Counted from the first letter of the stretch, positions 1 through 8,834 are shown. The stretch is 27,591 nt of DNA from a bacterium (GCA_027064085.1 JAMOQH010000176.1:1-27591); one strand, 5' to 3'. The notes: generated by a model from the letters alone, not told the origin. Program-made: numbers and translations.

Positions 1-2127
1 AGCAAAGTTATGTCTTAAACCTAAGTTGTGACCAACTTCATGAATTGTTGTTCCATAAAAAATTTCTTTTTGAATATATTGAAAAGCTTGTTCTCTTGTC
101 CAATTATCAATAGTTATTTTATCAGCAATATATTTAGCTAAAGCTAGCATTGAAGATTCATTAAAATCACTCATCATAATAGTCTTTTTAGCTAAAATTC
201 TTCTTAATTCTTGTTCTTTTTTAAGGTTTTGAGCAGATAACCAAGTTAATGGAGAAACATCAGAGTTTCCTTCAACAAAATCTTTAGATGGATTAATCAT
301 AGCTCTTATATCTTTATTTTCAAGAGATTTTTCAATATCAGTACCTTTCAAAGAATTTAATCTATCTTGAAAATGATTTCCAACCATCTTTTTATCTTTA
401 ATTGCAGCTTTAAAGCCTTCAATTCTGTTAGACAACTTAGCTTCTGCAAATTTTCTAGCAGATTTAACTGTAATTTTATTATCTAAAAATTTATGTCCAG
501 CAGTTGTATCAATTGTTATATTATTAGAATGAATTTGACCATCTTTCTTTTGCTTTAAGTATTCTGAAATATATCTACCAGAAATATAATCATCAACATC
601 AGTTGTTCCATTTACTAAGTCAACTAATTCTAAAACATATTGTGTATACCATTCTAATTCATTTCCATAAATAAAAGCATTTGCAGAAATTGTTCTACCT
701 GTTAAAGGGTCTGCAGCAAGTGGACCATAACCTAATGGAGATGATGCTTGTGGATTAGTAACCCAATAAATTAAATTATATCTTAAATCTCCTGCTTCTG
801 GACTTAATTGCTTGTCTGCTGCTAAATTTGGATCATAACCACACTTTGGGTTATCTTCAGCTCTAACAGGGTTGTGACAAATAATAAAAATATTATCTTC
901 TGGCCCATTCCATACAAATTTAGAACCTAAAGTAGCTCTTGCAACATCCATAAAGACATTATTCCAACCTTTTCTTAGTACTTGATTTCCACTATAAGCC
1001 AAAATAGATGGTTTTCCATCAGCAATCCACTTAGCAGCAGACCATAACTCTTCAGGAAACTGCTTATTTACATAGTAAATTATAGGTCTAATCTTTCCAG
1101 TATACTCACCGTTTTCATCTTTTTCAAAAATATCAAAAACATTTGCATAATATGTCTTAGCTCCCTCTAAGAATCCTCTATCTTTATCATAAACATATTT
1201 TTCAGTTCTAAAGAAACCAAATTTTTGCATTTTATGTTCATCATAATCAACAGGTTTTTCTGCATATTGTTTATCCGTTTTTTTCATGAAATCAGTTTTA
1301 ACAGTAATTTCTTGACCTAAACAATCTCTAAAAGCTCTTGAGTTTAGGTAACAAGTTGGGTATTTAGTTCCATAATAATCAAAAGTTTCTGGCTGAGCTA
1401 ATATTTTAGTTGTAATACTCATATAACCATTTTCTTCATCAAAAATAGGTGCCCATCTATCACAGTAAGGATCAACTCCTTTAGGAATATCTGAACAATA
1501 GAAATTTACTCCTTGTTGAGGAATAGCATTAGGAGCACCAAATCTAAAATCAGGAATTAAATTTTTAGAAAAATCTACTCTTAAATAATCTCTTTTATAC
1601 CAAGGTCTATCTGACATATTTTCAACAATAACATTAGTTTGCTCACCTGTTGAACTGTTGTATTGTCTCTGTACATCAAAATGTGCTTGAATTCTATAAG
1701 CAGCAACAGGAGTTCCTTGGAAAGCATTTCTGGAATCAAGCTTATAACCTTCAGGACAATCCTGATTATAGCCTAAAACTTTAACATCACCATCTTTAGA
1801 ACAAACTGTTCCATAATTTTTTATACCATCTTTTTGAGCTTGAACATAAGCTTCTGAACCAGGATTATGCTCATAAGTTCTATAAGCAATAAGATACTTT
1901 TCTTGAATATCCCATTTAATCAAACTGGTTTCTGTTTGTTCTCCAATAAAAGTAAATGCTGTATTGTAAGGAACATCTACAATAGTGTCTCTCATATACC
2001 ATTCACCATCAAAAAACGATTTTTTAATTTTATTTGGTTGGGTTCTATCTATGTCCCCAACCTCACTAGCACATGAAGTTACTAGTAAAATTGTTGTAAT
2101 AAACAATAGCTGTAAAAGATATCTCAT
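1..2127 (-). CDS. Metzincin-type zinc metalloprotease lipoprotein (partial, C-terminus outside window)
   Basis: The reading frame stays open for 709 codons from the ATG at 2127 to the window edge, so only the C-terminal part is missing. The N-terminus is a lipoprotein signal peptide: a hydrophobic run ending in lipobox V-T-S-C, with lipidated Cys about residue 19. At residues 696-706 there is HEVGHNLGLRH, which matches the metzincin zinc site HExxHxxGxxH (ligands His696, His700, His706; catalytic Glu697). The protein would therefore be a secreted or outer-membrane-anchored zinc peptidase. The ~690 residues before the motif are not a domain I can name; large zinc-dependent metalloprotease lipoproteins of the DUF5117/DUF4953 type have a similar motif, so that is a plausible relative. 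The Shine-Dalgarno AAGGAGGAGGAG lies just upstream and overlaps the stop of the preceding gene, so it is the second gene of an operon. The substrate is unknown. Confidence 0.8.
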   Translation of the reverse strand, partial: MRYLLQLLFITTILLVTSCASEVGDIDRTQPNKIKKSFFDGEWYMRDTIVDVPYNTAFTFIGEQTETSLIKWDIQEKYLIAYRTYEHNPGSEAYVQAQKDGIKNYGTVCSKDGDVKVLGYNQDCPEGYKLDSRNAFQGTPVAAYRIQAHFDVQRQYNSSTGEQTNVIVENMSDRPWYKRDYLRVDFSKNLIPDFRFGAPNAIPQQGVNFYCSDIPKGVDPYCDRWAPIFDEENGYMSITTKILAQPETFDYYGTKYPTCYLNSRAFRDCLGQEITVKTDFMKKTDKQYAEKPVDYDEHKMQKFGFFRTEKYVYDKDRGFLEGAKTYYANVFDIFEKDENGEYTGKIRPIIYYVNKQFPEELWSAAKWIADGKPSILAYSGNQVLRKGWNNVFMDVARATLGSKFVWNGPEDNIFIICHNPVRAEDNPKCGYDPNLAADKQLSPEAGDLRYNLIYWVTNPQASSPLGYGPLAADPLTGRTISANAFIYGNELEWYTQYVLELVDLVNGTTDVDDYISGRYISEYLKQKKDGQIHSNNITIDTTAGHKFLDNKITVKSARKFAEAKLSNRIEGFKAAIKDKKMVGNHFQDRLNSLKGTDIEKSLENKDIRAMINPSKDFVEGNSDVSPLTWLSAQNLKKEQELRRILAKKTIMMSDFNESSMLALAKYIADKITIDNWTREQAFQYIQKEIFYGTTIHEVGHNLGLRHNFA

Positions 2128-2142
2128 TATTACTCCTCCTCC

Positions 2143-3558
2143 TTAAAAAGTTGTATTTATATCAAGAAAAAACATACTTGAATTATCTGCAGGTGTACTA
2201 AAATTAAACCAAGGGAAATGAAATCCTTTTTGGTCTGAAGTTTTAGGTAGTTGAGCAGTACTCACCCCAAAAGACAAACCAAACATTTTATTAATTTGCC
2301 AACTTAAGTCAATTCCACCTAAAATCAAATCTCTAAACGCCTTTCCTGTTGAAGCATTAGAAGCAGTTAAATCATCTTCTTCAAATGATCTATATACCCA
2401 AGCTTGAGAATAGGCAAAATTCATTCCCACTGAAATTGTATCAGTAATAGAATAGCTCAATGCAACACTATTTGATAAAGAAAAGGATACATTATTACTT
2501 CCTGTTGAAATAATATCATTTTCTAATAATTCTATACCATCTTCTCTATGATATGTTTTAAAATCACTTAAATCATCTTTTTTTATTACAGGAGTAGTAT
2601 AACGATTAAAGTTCTTTTTAAAAGTTATTGCATAAGAAAGTGATAACTTACCAAAAGATTTTGCTACCATCAATGATAATGCAGGAGCAAATAATAGTGT
2701 TGCTTTTTGGCTCGCTAAAGATGTAGGTAAAGACAACTTCAATGAACCTTTAATAGACAGTCCTAAATCTTCAAAAGTATAAATACCTCTTGATGCAGAT
2801 AAACTTAAATCACTAAATAATATTTGATTAGCATGAGTTGTTGAATCTGATTTAGTATATTCCATTGATGCAGAAATACCTAAGCCAAATGAATACCCCC
2901 AATCTCTATAACTTGGAGCAATCATTAATGTTTGAGCGAATAAAGGATTTCTTGCATATTCATTTGATACAAATGTTCCTTGACCTAAAGCTGAATCTAA
3001 AACAACAGCCAAACCATATTTTTTAGTTTCTTTCATAGAAACTTTTTCTGTAGCAGTAGAAGTCAAAACCGCCACATTTTCTTTTTTTTCTTTGGATTTA
3101 GCTCTCAACTCTGTCTTTACTTTTGCATCTGTTTTTACTTCTGCATCTGTCTTTACTTTTGCATCTGTTTTTACTTCTGCATCTGTTTTTACTTTTGCAT
3201 CTGTTTTTACTTCTGCATCTGTTTTTACTTCTGCATCTGTTTTTACTTCTGCATCTGTTTTTACTTTTGCATCTGCTTTTACTTTTGCATCTGCTTTTAC
3301 TTTTGCATCTGTCTTTACTTTTGCATCTGTCTTTACTTTTGCATCTGTTTTTACTTTTGCATCATTCTTTTTAGCCTCATCGGCTTTCTTAGTTGTGTCA
3401 TCTTTTTTAGATTCTTCTTTTTTAAGAGTAGAATCCTTTTTGGAATCAACAACTTGTTCTTTTTTAACATCCTTCCTTTTGGGTTCCTTTTTAACTTCTT
3501 GACTATACAGTGAAAAAGTTGAAAACAAAAGGAGAATTGAAATAAAAATTTTCGTCAT
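2143..3558 (-). CDS. Predicted outer-membrane protein with Lys-rich hexapeptide repeats and C-terminal barrel-like region
   Basis: 471 residues. Residues 1-19 are a Sec signal peptide (MTKIFISILLLFSTFSLYS, then QE). Residues 20-63 are rich in Lys, Asp, Glu and Ser. Residues 64-147 are 14 tandem copies of K-[T/A/N]-D-A-[K/E]-V. From about residue 175 to the end there are alternating Tyr/Ser/Leu strands ending in ...FFLDINTTF, a typical terminal aromatic of an outer-membrane beta-barrel. I do not recognise a named family. The layout suggests a periplasmic charged stalk followed by a barrel, but the stalk's partner (peptidoglycan, LPS or another protein) is not shown. The start at 3558 has SD GGAGGTGG and a perfect sigma-70 promoter upstream. 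The stop is 15 bp before the metzincin lipoprotein, so the two are probably co-transcribed. The opposite strand is also open through the repeat, but only because of the repeat's composition. Confidence 0.75.
   Translation of the reverse strand: MTKIFISILLLFSTFSLYSQEVKKEPKRKDVKKEQVVDSKKDSTLKKEESKKDDTTKKADEAKKNDAKVKTDAKVKTDAKVKTDAKVKADAKVKADAKVKTDAEVKTDAEVKTDAEVKTDAKVKTDAEVKTDAKVKTDAEVKTDAKVKTELRAKSKEKKENVAVLTSTATEKVSMKETKKYGLAVVLDSALGQGTFVSNEYARNPLFAQTLMIAPSYRDWGYSFGLGISASMEYTKSDSTTHANQILFSDLSLSASRGIYTFEDLGLSIKGSLKLSLPTSLASQKATLLFAPALSLMVAKSFGKLSLSYAITFKKNFNRYTTPVIKKDDLSDFKTYHREDGIELLENDIISTGSNNVSFSLSNSVALSYSITDTISVGMNFAYSQAWVYRSFEEDDLTASNASTGKAFRDLILGGIDLSWQINKMFGLSFGVSTAQLPKTSDQKGFHFPWFNFSTPADNSSMFFLDINTTF
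3118..3369 (-). repeat. Tandem 18-bp coding repeat, 14 units
   Basis: Fourteen head-to-tail 18-bp units with no spacers, each coding K-[TAN]-D-A-[KE]-V. On the plus strand the unit reads ACTTYTGCATCTGTYTTT. Variation between units is limited to a few positions (C/T in the Lys/Thr codons, and the K/E and T/A/N changes). The array stays in frame with the host gene, so a gain or loss of units would change only the length of the charged segment. Confidence 0.95.
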
Positions 3559-3597
3559 TCCACCTCCATTATATAAAATAAGTAATACAAACGAGTG

Positions 3598-3626
3598 ATT
3601 ATAAATTTATCAGCATACTTTGTCAA
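3598..3626 (-). promoter_or_regulatory. Perfect sigma-70 promoter for the repeat protein/metzincin operon
   Basis: On the minus strand TTGACA (3626-3621) and TATAAT (3603-3598) are separated by exactly 17 bp. Both hexamers match the consensus at all six positions. It lies about 40 bp upstream of the ATG at 3558, so strong constitutive transcription is likely. Confidence 0.85.
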
Positions 3627-3909
3627 CACTTTTGTAGTTTTAACTAGTAATCACTAAATATCACCCTAAAATCCCCAACATTGTAAGCTTAAATGTAAAA
3701 AACAAAATAAACAACCTTATCATTTATAAATACTTATATTCGTATCAAAAAAGTACTAATAAATTATTAAGACTCCCAACACATTGAGATAACACATAAA
3801 TATATAAAAAAAGATTGCAACTGATTTTACGAATCAAATGATGTATCAAATCAAATAACAAGAATAAATCCCTAAAAAAACAAACGGAGAAAGAAAAATA
3901 AAAAAAATC
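3627..3909. other. AT-rich divergent intergenic region, no gene seen
   Basis: This is the part of the divergent gap between the two promoters. It is very AT-rich with short direct repeats of the ATCAAAT type near 3834-3856. I see no ORF with a ribosome binding site, no convincing hairpin and no tRNA-like fold. Confidence 0.5.
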
Positions 3910-3937
3910 TTGATTTAATCATAGTAAATACTATAAT
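3910..3937 (+). promoter_or_regulatory. Sigma-70 promoter for PP2C-rnc
   Basis: TTGATT at 3910-3915 and TATAAT at 3932-3937 with a 16-bp spacer, about 35 bp before the ATG at 3973. The SD AAGGAG is at 3962-3967. Confidence 0.75.
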
Positions 3938-3972
3938 CTAGTAGCTATTTAACACTACTTTAAGGAGAGTTA

Positions 3973-4770
3973 ATGAATATTGGCAATACTATCATAAACT
4001 CAGTTGGCTATACTGATATGGGCTTAGTAAGAACAAACAATGAAGATAGCTTCTATTTAAATAAATTACAAAACCTATTTATAGTCGCTGATGGTATGGG
4101 GGGACATAATGCTGGAGAAATCGCATCATCAAAAACAGTTGAAATAATTTCAGAAAATTTTAATAAATATTACCAAGATGATAAAGCCTATATTAAACAA
4201 ATAAAAAAACTATTCAATAGTCAACTTTCCACTTTTGAAAATCTATTAAAAGAATTGGTAATAGAAGCCAACAAAGAAATATACTTTGATTCCTTATCAA
4301 ACTACGAAACAACAGGTATGGGAACAACTTTAGAACTTTTAACGATAGATGAAGATAACTACTATATTGCACATGTTGGAGACAGTAGAATTTACTTACA
4401 AAGAGGCTCTAGACTAGTTCAATTGACAACCGATCACTCTCTAGTTCAAGGCTTAGTAGATAAAAACTTACTTGCTACTCAAGATGTAAAAAATAATCCA
4501 TATTCACATATTTTAACAAATGCAATAGGAATACAGCCCGACTTCTTTATAGATTTACTAAAAGAACCATACCAAGATAATGATAAAATCCTAATGTGTA
4601 GTGATGGATTAACAGACATGGTTAGTGATGAAAATATAAAATTTATTCTTGGGATTCCTGATTTATCACTTGAAAGCCGAGCGGAGCTTCTTATTGATAC
4701 AGCAAAAAGAAATGATGGACTTGATAATATAACTTTAATTCTATTAGAGATTCATAAAAAACATGAATAA
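3973..4770 (+). CDS. PP2C-family Ser/Thr protein phosphatase
   Basis: 265 residues, the usual size of a bacterial PrpC/Stp-type PPM phosphatase. The motifs follow the expected order: GLVRTNNEDSF (residues 17-27, metal-binding Asp25), VADGMGGHNAGE (38-49, metal-binding Asp40), GMGTT, HVGDSRIYL, TTDHSLVQ, LTNAIG, CSDGLTDMV and GLDNITLILLE near the C-terminus. It would remove phosphate from Ser/Thr residues of cytosolic proteins using Mn/Mg; there is no membrane segment. No Ser/Thr kinase partner is adjacent, unlike the usual prpC-prkC pair. Its last 8 bases overlap the start of RNase III, so the two are translationally coupled. The start has a good SD (AAGGAG, 5 nt spacing). Confidence 0.93.
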   Translation: MNIGNTIINSVGYTDMGLVRTNNEDSFYLNKLQNLFIVADGMGGHNAGEIASSKTVEIISENFNKYYQDDKAYIKQIKKLFNSQLSTFENLLKELVIEANKEIYFDSLSNYETTGMGTTLELLTIDEDNYYIAHVGDSRIYLQRGSRLVQLTTDHSLVQGLVDKNLLATQDVKNNPYSHILTNAIGIQPDFFIDLLKEPYQDNDKILMCSDGLTDMVSDENIKFILGIPDLSLESRAELLIDTAKRNDGLDNITLILLEIHKKHE

Positions 4771-5440
4771 ATTAACAATTTTACAAAAAAAGATAAATTA
4801 TAGTTTTAAAAACATAGAATTACTGAAAATGGCTTTAACACATAAATCTATGTCCAATAAAACAACTCAAAACAACCAAAGACTAGAGTTTTTAGGAGAT
4901 TCAATACTTGGAGCTATTATTTCAGGCTACCTATATAATAAATTTCCTAACTATAGCGATGGAGACTTAACAAAACTAAAAAGCTTACTAGTAAGAAAGG
5001 AAACTTTAGCAAAATTAGGAAAAAAGTTATCCTTATCAGAATACTTAATAATATCAGATAAAACAACAAACATTACTATTTCTATGTTTGAAGACACAGT
5101 AGAAGCTATTATTGGAGCTATATATCTAGATTCTAATTTTAATTTAACAGAAAATATAATAATATTATTATTTGAGAAGTATTTTATGAAAGAGATTAGC
5201 AATAGAAATTTTTTAAAACAAGAACTATCATTTACTGCAAAATTAAAAGAATACTCTGAGAAAAAATATCAAATCTCTCCAAAAATTAAAATGATAAAAA
5301 AAGAGGGAAAAGATAATGCTCCAACATTTATTATGGAAGTGAAAGTAGGAAATATTATAGAACAAGGAAAGGGAAATAGTAAAAAAGAGGCAATATCTAG
5401 TGCATCACAAAAAATTCTAGATATAATACAAAGTTTATAG
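4763..5440 (+). CDS. rnc: Ribonuclease III
   Basis: 225 residues, standard length. The RNase III domain carries the signature RLEFLGDSILG at 40-50 (catalytic Glu42 and Asp46) and FEDTVEAIIGAIYLD at 109-123 (Asp111 and Glu114), so all four metal-binding acidic residues are present. The loop between the two motifs is shorter than in E. coli. A C-terminal double-stranded RNA-binding domain covers about 158-222 (GKGNSKKEAISSASQKIL near the end). The enzyme cleaves dsRNA in rRNA maturation and in regulatory RNAs. It starts inside the PP2C gene (8-base overlap), an unusual partner; the usual neighbours in many bacteria are acpP, era or lepB. Confidence 0.95.
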   Translation: MNKLTILQKKINYSFKNIELLKMALTHKSMSNKTTQNNQRLEFLGDSILGAIISGYLYNKFPNYSDGDLTKLKSLLVRKETLAKLGKKLSLSEYLIISDKTTNITISMFEDTVEAIIGAIYLDSNFNLTENIIILLFEKYFMKEISNRNFLKQELSFTAKLKEYSEKKYQISPKIKMIKKEGKDNAPTFIMEVKVGNIIEQGKGNSKKEAISSASQKILDIIQSL

Positions 5441-5449
5441 AGATTCCTC

Positions 5450-5478
5450 TTGACAACCTATGACAAAAAAGATATAAG
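5450..5478 (+). promoter_or_regulatory. Sigma-70 promoter for the TonB-dependent receptor
   Basis: TTGACA at 5450-5455, 17-bp spacer, TATAAG at 5473-5478. The SD TAGGAGA (5488-5494) follows at once, so the 5' UTR would be only about 15 nt. No Fur-like inverted repeat is evident over it. Confidence 0.75.
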
Positions 5479-5499
5479 TTTATTTTTTAGGAGATATTC

Positions 5500-7461
5500 A
5501 TGAAATTCTTTTTTATATTTTTTATAACTCTCTCCATATTTGGAAAAACAAACACTGATAATAGTAATAGTGTAACACTACTAGGAGAAATAATTGCAGA
5601 AAGTTCAACAATTGAAGATAATGATACTAAATCAAATAAAATAAATAGCCAAAAAATACAGAAAACGAGTAGTAAAACACTAAAAGAAGCAATAAGTAAA
5701 TATCCATCTATACATTTTAATATAGGTTCAAGAGGTGAAGCTAGCTTTAATTTAAGAGGCTTTACAAGTAGAGAAATTCCTATACTAATAAATGGTATTC
5801 CTATCTATATGCCTTATAGTGGTAGCATGGATTTATTTAAAATAAATACAGAAATGATAGAAGAAATTAAAATAAATACTGGTGCATCTTCTGTTTTATA
5901 TGGTCCTAACTCTATGGGAGGAGCTATTAATATTGTGACTAAAGTTCCTAAAAAAGGATTACATATAAATCTATGGAATGAAATAGGATTAAAGAATAAT
6001 TATTATGGGGGTACGACTTTAAGTTATACTAAAAATAATTTTTACTTAATATTTTCTCCACAATATTGGTATAGTGATGGCTATACTATGCCTAAATCCG
6101 GTCAAGATATTATAGAGAATAGTTCATTAATTGAGGATAAAAATATAAGGGAAAACTCACAAAAAAAAGGCTACTCTACCCTAGTTAAGTTAGGATATCA
6201 AAATAAAAAATCTTCTTATGAGTTATCTTATCTACATTTAAATGAAAATAGGGGAATGCCTATTGAATTAAATAACTCTAAAGCAAGATATTGGAAGTTC
6301 CCTGATTGGAAAAAAAATAATTTAACTTTCATATCTGATAATAAATTAAATAATAATCTAAATATGAAAAATAGAATTTTTTATGATTCTTACTACAATA
6401 AGTTAGATGGCTATAAAGATATAAAGTTTACAAAACTAAAATTTAATAGTATTTATGATGATTATAGTTACGGTTTTATTTCAAACCCTAAATTTGATTT
6501 TTTAGAAATAAACAGCTTGGAATTTTCTATTTTTTATAAACATGATATACACAGAGAAGGAGAAGATAAATTATCATTAAATGAATATGATAATTATGCA
6601 ATGGATACCTTTTCTATTGCATCTGAATATAGACTAGAATTAGAAACAATATCCTTAGTCGCAGGAATATCTTATGATTTAAATACAACTAATACTAAAG
6701 ATAACAAGTTGAAAACATTAAGTTCTATCAATCCACAAATTAAATCAATTTATTGGATTAATGATAACTACTCACTAGAACTATCAATAGCCCAAAAAAC
6801 AAGATTTCCTACATTAAAAGAACTTTTTAGTGGCTATATAGATAGAAATATCCCTAATGCACTACTAAAAGAAGAATCTACTATACATTACCAAGCCTTT
6901 TTTAATGCTAATTTTGAAAAATTTAATGCTAAAGCAGAATTTTACTATACTGATATAAAAGATATGATAGAAAATATTACCATTAGTGATAAAAATGCTC
7001 CTCAAAGAGTACAACAACTACAAAATATTGGTAAATCTAATTTTATTGGAACTGAAATATCCATAAATACAGACAAGCTATATAATTATTTTTCATTATC
7101 CTCATCATATAATTATCAGCATTCATATTCAGAAACACTAAAAGATAATAAAGTACCATTACAGCCTAAAAATATATTTAAAACAGCAGTAACAATTTAT
7201 TTACCGTTTAAAGCATATATTTACACTGATATATCATTTATTGGAGAACAATACGAATTAGACTATAGAGACAATTGGTTAAAAATACCATCATACTCTA
7301 TTATTAATTTAAAATATGAACAAAATGTATATAAAGATTCAAATAATAAAGTTATACTTTATTTAAAAATAAACAATGTATTAAATTCTGAAATATATAC
7401 ACAAAATAATTTTCCACTAGCAGGAAGAGAATTTTACTTTGGATTAAAGTACCAATATTAA
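5500..7461 (+). CDS. TonB-dependent outer-membrane receptor
   Basis: 653 residues. A signal peptide covers about residues 1-19. The plug domain spans about 50-148 and has the classic order: LKEAISKYPSIHF, then FNLRGFTSREIPILINGIPIY (the RG.. and DG/NG pattern), INTEMIEEIKINTGASSVLYGPNSMGGAINIVTK. The rest is a 22-strand-type barrel with the terminal aromatic strand ...FYFGLKYQY. The segment NSVTLLGEIIAES (23-35) sits where a TonB box is expected but is not a clear match. The protein would import a siderophore, vitamin B12, metal chelate or sugar across the outer membrane using TonB-ExbBD; the substrate cannot be told, and no periplasmic binding protein or ABC transporter is adjacent. It is transcribed from its own promoter. 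Confidence 0.9.
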   Translation: MKFFFIFFITLSIFGKTNTDNSNSVTLLGEIIAESSTIEDNDTKSNKINSQKIQKTSSKTLKEAISKYPSIHFNIGSRGEASFNLRGFTSREIPILINGIPIYMPYSGSMDLFKINTEMIEEIKINTGASSVLYGPNSMGGAINIVTKVPKKGLHINLWNEIGLKNNYYGGTTLSYTKNNFYLIFSPQYWYSDGYTMPKSGQDIIENSSLIEDKNIRENSQKKGYSTLVKLGYQNKKSSYELSYLHLNENRGMPIELNNSKARYWKFPDWKKNNLTFISDNKLNNNLNMKNRIFYDSYYNKLDGYKDIKFTKLKFNSIYDDYSYGFISNPKFDFLEINSLEFSIFYKHDIHREGEDKLSLNEYDNYAMDTFSIASEYRLELETISLVAGISYDLNTTNTKDNKLKTLSSINPQIKSIYWINDNYSLELSIAQKTRFPTLKELFSGYIDRNIPNALLKEESTIHYQAFFNANFEKFNAKAEFYYTDIKDMIENITISDKNAPQRVQQLQNIGKSNFIGTEISINTDKLYNYFSLSSSYNYQHSYSETLKDNKVPLQPKNIFKTAVTIYLPFKAYIYTDISFIGEQYELDYRDNWLKIPSYSIINLKYEQNVYKDSNNKVILYLKINNVLNSEIYTQNNFPLAGREFYFGLKYQY

Positions 7462-7467
7462 AATAGG

Positions 7468-7496
7468 TTGACTATTCGCTCTAAAACTGATAAATT
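7468..7496 (+). promoter_or_regulatory. Probable sigma-70 promoter for the UbiB-like gene
   Basis: TTGACT at 7468-7473, 17-bp spacer, TAAATT at 7491-7496. The -10 is imperfect but keeps the key T-A-----T positions. Confidence 0.5.
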
Positions 7497-7517
7497 TCGA
7501 TATCATTTGGAGGAGTA

Positions 7518-8810
7518 TTGAAGAAACTATTTATTTTTATAATTCATGCACTAGTTATCACTTGGTTATATATAAGAATTTTATCTAGTTATTTATGGAT
7601 GCTCTATGCAACTAAAGTCCTTGAAATGGATTATCCTTATGAAAAACTAATTGCCAAGCATCAGCGAAATGCCAAAAGATATAAAAGAGTAGCAACAAGT
7701 TTTAGAGGTGGTTTAATTAAGTTGGCTCAATTTATATCCACACAAAAAGAACTCATTCACCCTATAATAATAAAAGAATTAGAGGTTTTACAAGATAGAG
7801 TTGAACCTATCCCCTATAAAGAAATCAGAAAATTATTTTTTACTGAAGTTGGAAAATACCCTGAAGATGTCTTTGATGAATTTGAAGAAAAATCAGTTGC
7901 ATCAGCATCCTTTGGCCAAGTTCATAGAGCAAAATTGAAATCAGGAGAAATGGTTGCAGTAAAAATACAGTATGATACAATGCACACAATATTATCTATA
8001 GATATGACTATGGCTGGTCATTTTATCAAAATTATGTCTAAAATACTAAAAAGACCACAACTCATAGATATGTACAAAGAAATCAGTGATGCTTTATTTA
8101 TGGAATTAGATTACAGAACTGAAGCTGATTTTGCAGAAATATTTAGAGAAAACTTCAAAAACAATCCAGATATTAATGCACCAAAAATTTACAGAGAATA
8201 CACAAGTGAAAAAGTTTTAGTTAGTGAATTTATTAATGGCTACAGAATTAACGATGTAGCTAAAATGAAGGAATTGGGTATTTCTTCTGTAAAAACTTTA
8301 GAAAAATTAATGGACAGTTATTTTCAGCAATTTTATTATGATGGTTTTTTCCATTCCGACCCACACCCTGGTAATATTTTCTTTTTAGAAGATGGGAGTA
8401 TTTCATTTATAGATTTTGGACAAGCGAAAAAACTAGATGAAAAAATGAAATTATCATTAAAAGAAGCTGTTGTTGGAGTTTTAACTTATGATAGTGATAA
8501 AATAGTAAAAAGTTTTCATTTAATGGGTATAATAGATAAAGAATCAAAAAATAAATTAAAATATTTAGTTGATGAAGTTTTAAATAGAACACCAACGGGT
8601 TCAGCTACAGAAATAAGAAATATGGCTATGGATTTTGACTTTATTAAAGACAAATTAGTTACTATAACTAAAGAAATGGATATCAAGTTTCCATCAGGAA
8701 TTGTTTTATATGGCCGAACTATTGTATATTTGAATGGCTTAATAGGATTTCTTGCACCTAAAGATGATATGTTTGAAATGGCAAGAATTTCACTAATGAA
8801 GAGATTATAA
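7518..8810 (+). CDS. ABC1/AarF/UbiB atypical kinase family protein
   Basis: 430 residues. In order: an N-terminal hydrophobic stretch (about 3-30); GGLIKLAQFIST (64-75), the place of the family's KxGQ motif; SVASASFGQVH (126-136), the Ala-rich loop; invariant Lys149 in MVAVKIQ; ELDYRTEA (196-203); FFHSDPHPGNIFF (277-289) with catalytic-loop Asp281 and Asn286; and the DFG motif at 299-301. The family acts in ubiquinone or other isoprenoid lipid metabolism as ATPases or kinases. Two things are odd: the Gly of KxGQ is Ala here (KLAQ), and the hydrophobic segment is at the N-terminus, whereas E. coli UbiB has its transmembrane part at the C-terminus. The start is TTG, preceded by GGAGGAG with a short spacing; Met28 would be the next candidate but would lose the hydrophobic segment. 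No ubiquinone gene is adjacent, so the role is open. Confidence 0.85.
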   Translation: MKKLFIFIIHALVITWLYIRILSSYLWMLYATKVLEMDYPYEKLIAKHQRNAKRYKRVATSFRGGLIKLAQFISTQKELIHPIIIKELEVLQDRVEPIPYKEIRKLFFTEVGKYPEDVFDEFEEKSVASASFGQVHRAKLKSGEMVAVKIQYDTMHTILSIDMTMAGHFIKIMSKILKRPQLIDMYKEISDALFMELDYRTEADFAEIFRENFKNNPDINAPKIYREYTSEKVLVSEFINGYRINDVAKMKELGISSVKTLEKLMDSYFQQFYYDGFFHSDPHPGNIFFLEDGSISFIDFGQAKKLDEKMKLSLKEAVVGVLTYDSDKIVKSFHLMGIIDKESKNKLKYLVDEVLNRTPTGSATEIRNMAMDFDFIKDKLVTITKEMDIKFPSGIVLYGRTIVYLNGLIGFLAPKDDMFEMARISLMKRL

Positions 8811-8834
8811 TTTAGCCTAAGTCTAAATTATTAC

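Noticed and set aside
1867-2076. Plus-strand frame of 69 codons
   Set aside because: Antisense to the N-terminus of the metzincin lipoprotein, with no SD.
3118-3369. CRISPR-like periodic repeat
   Set aside because: The 18-bp units are contiguous with no spacers and are in frame inside a secreted protein gene.
3092-3502. Open frames on the plus strand (136 and 83 codons) through the Lys-repeat
   Set aside because: They mirror the 18-bp repeat of the real minus-strand gene, give implausible repeated Phe/Leu proteins and have no ribosome binding site.
5441-5499. Fur box before the TonB-dependent receptor
   Set aside because: No inverted repeat resembling GATAATGATAATCATTATC is visible.
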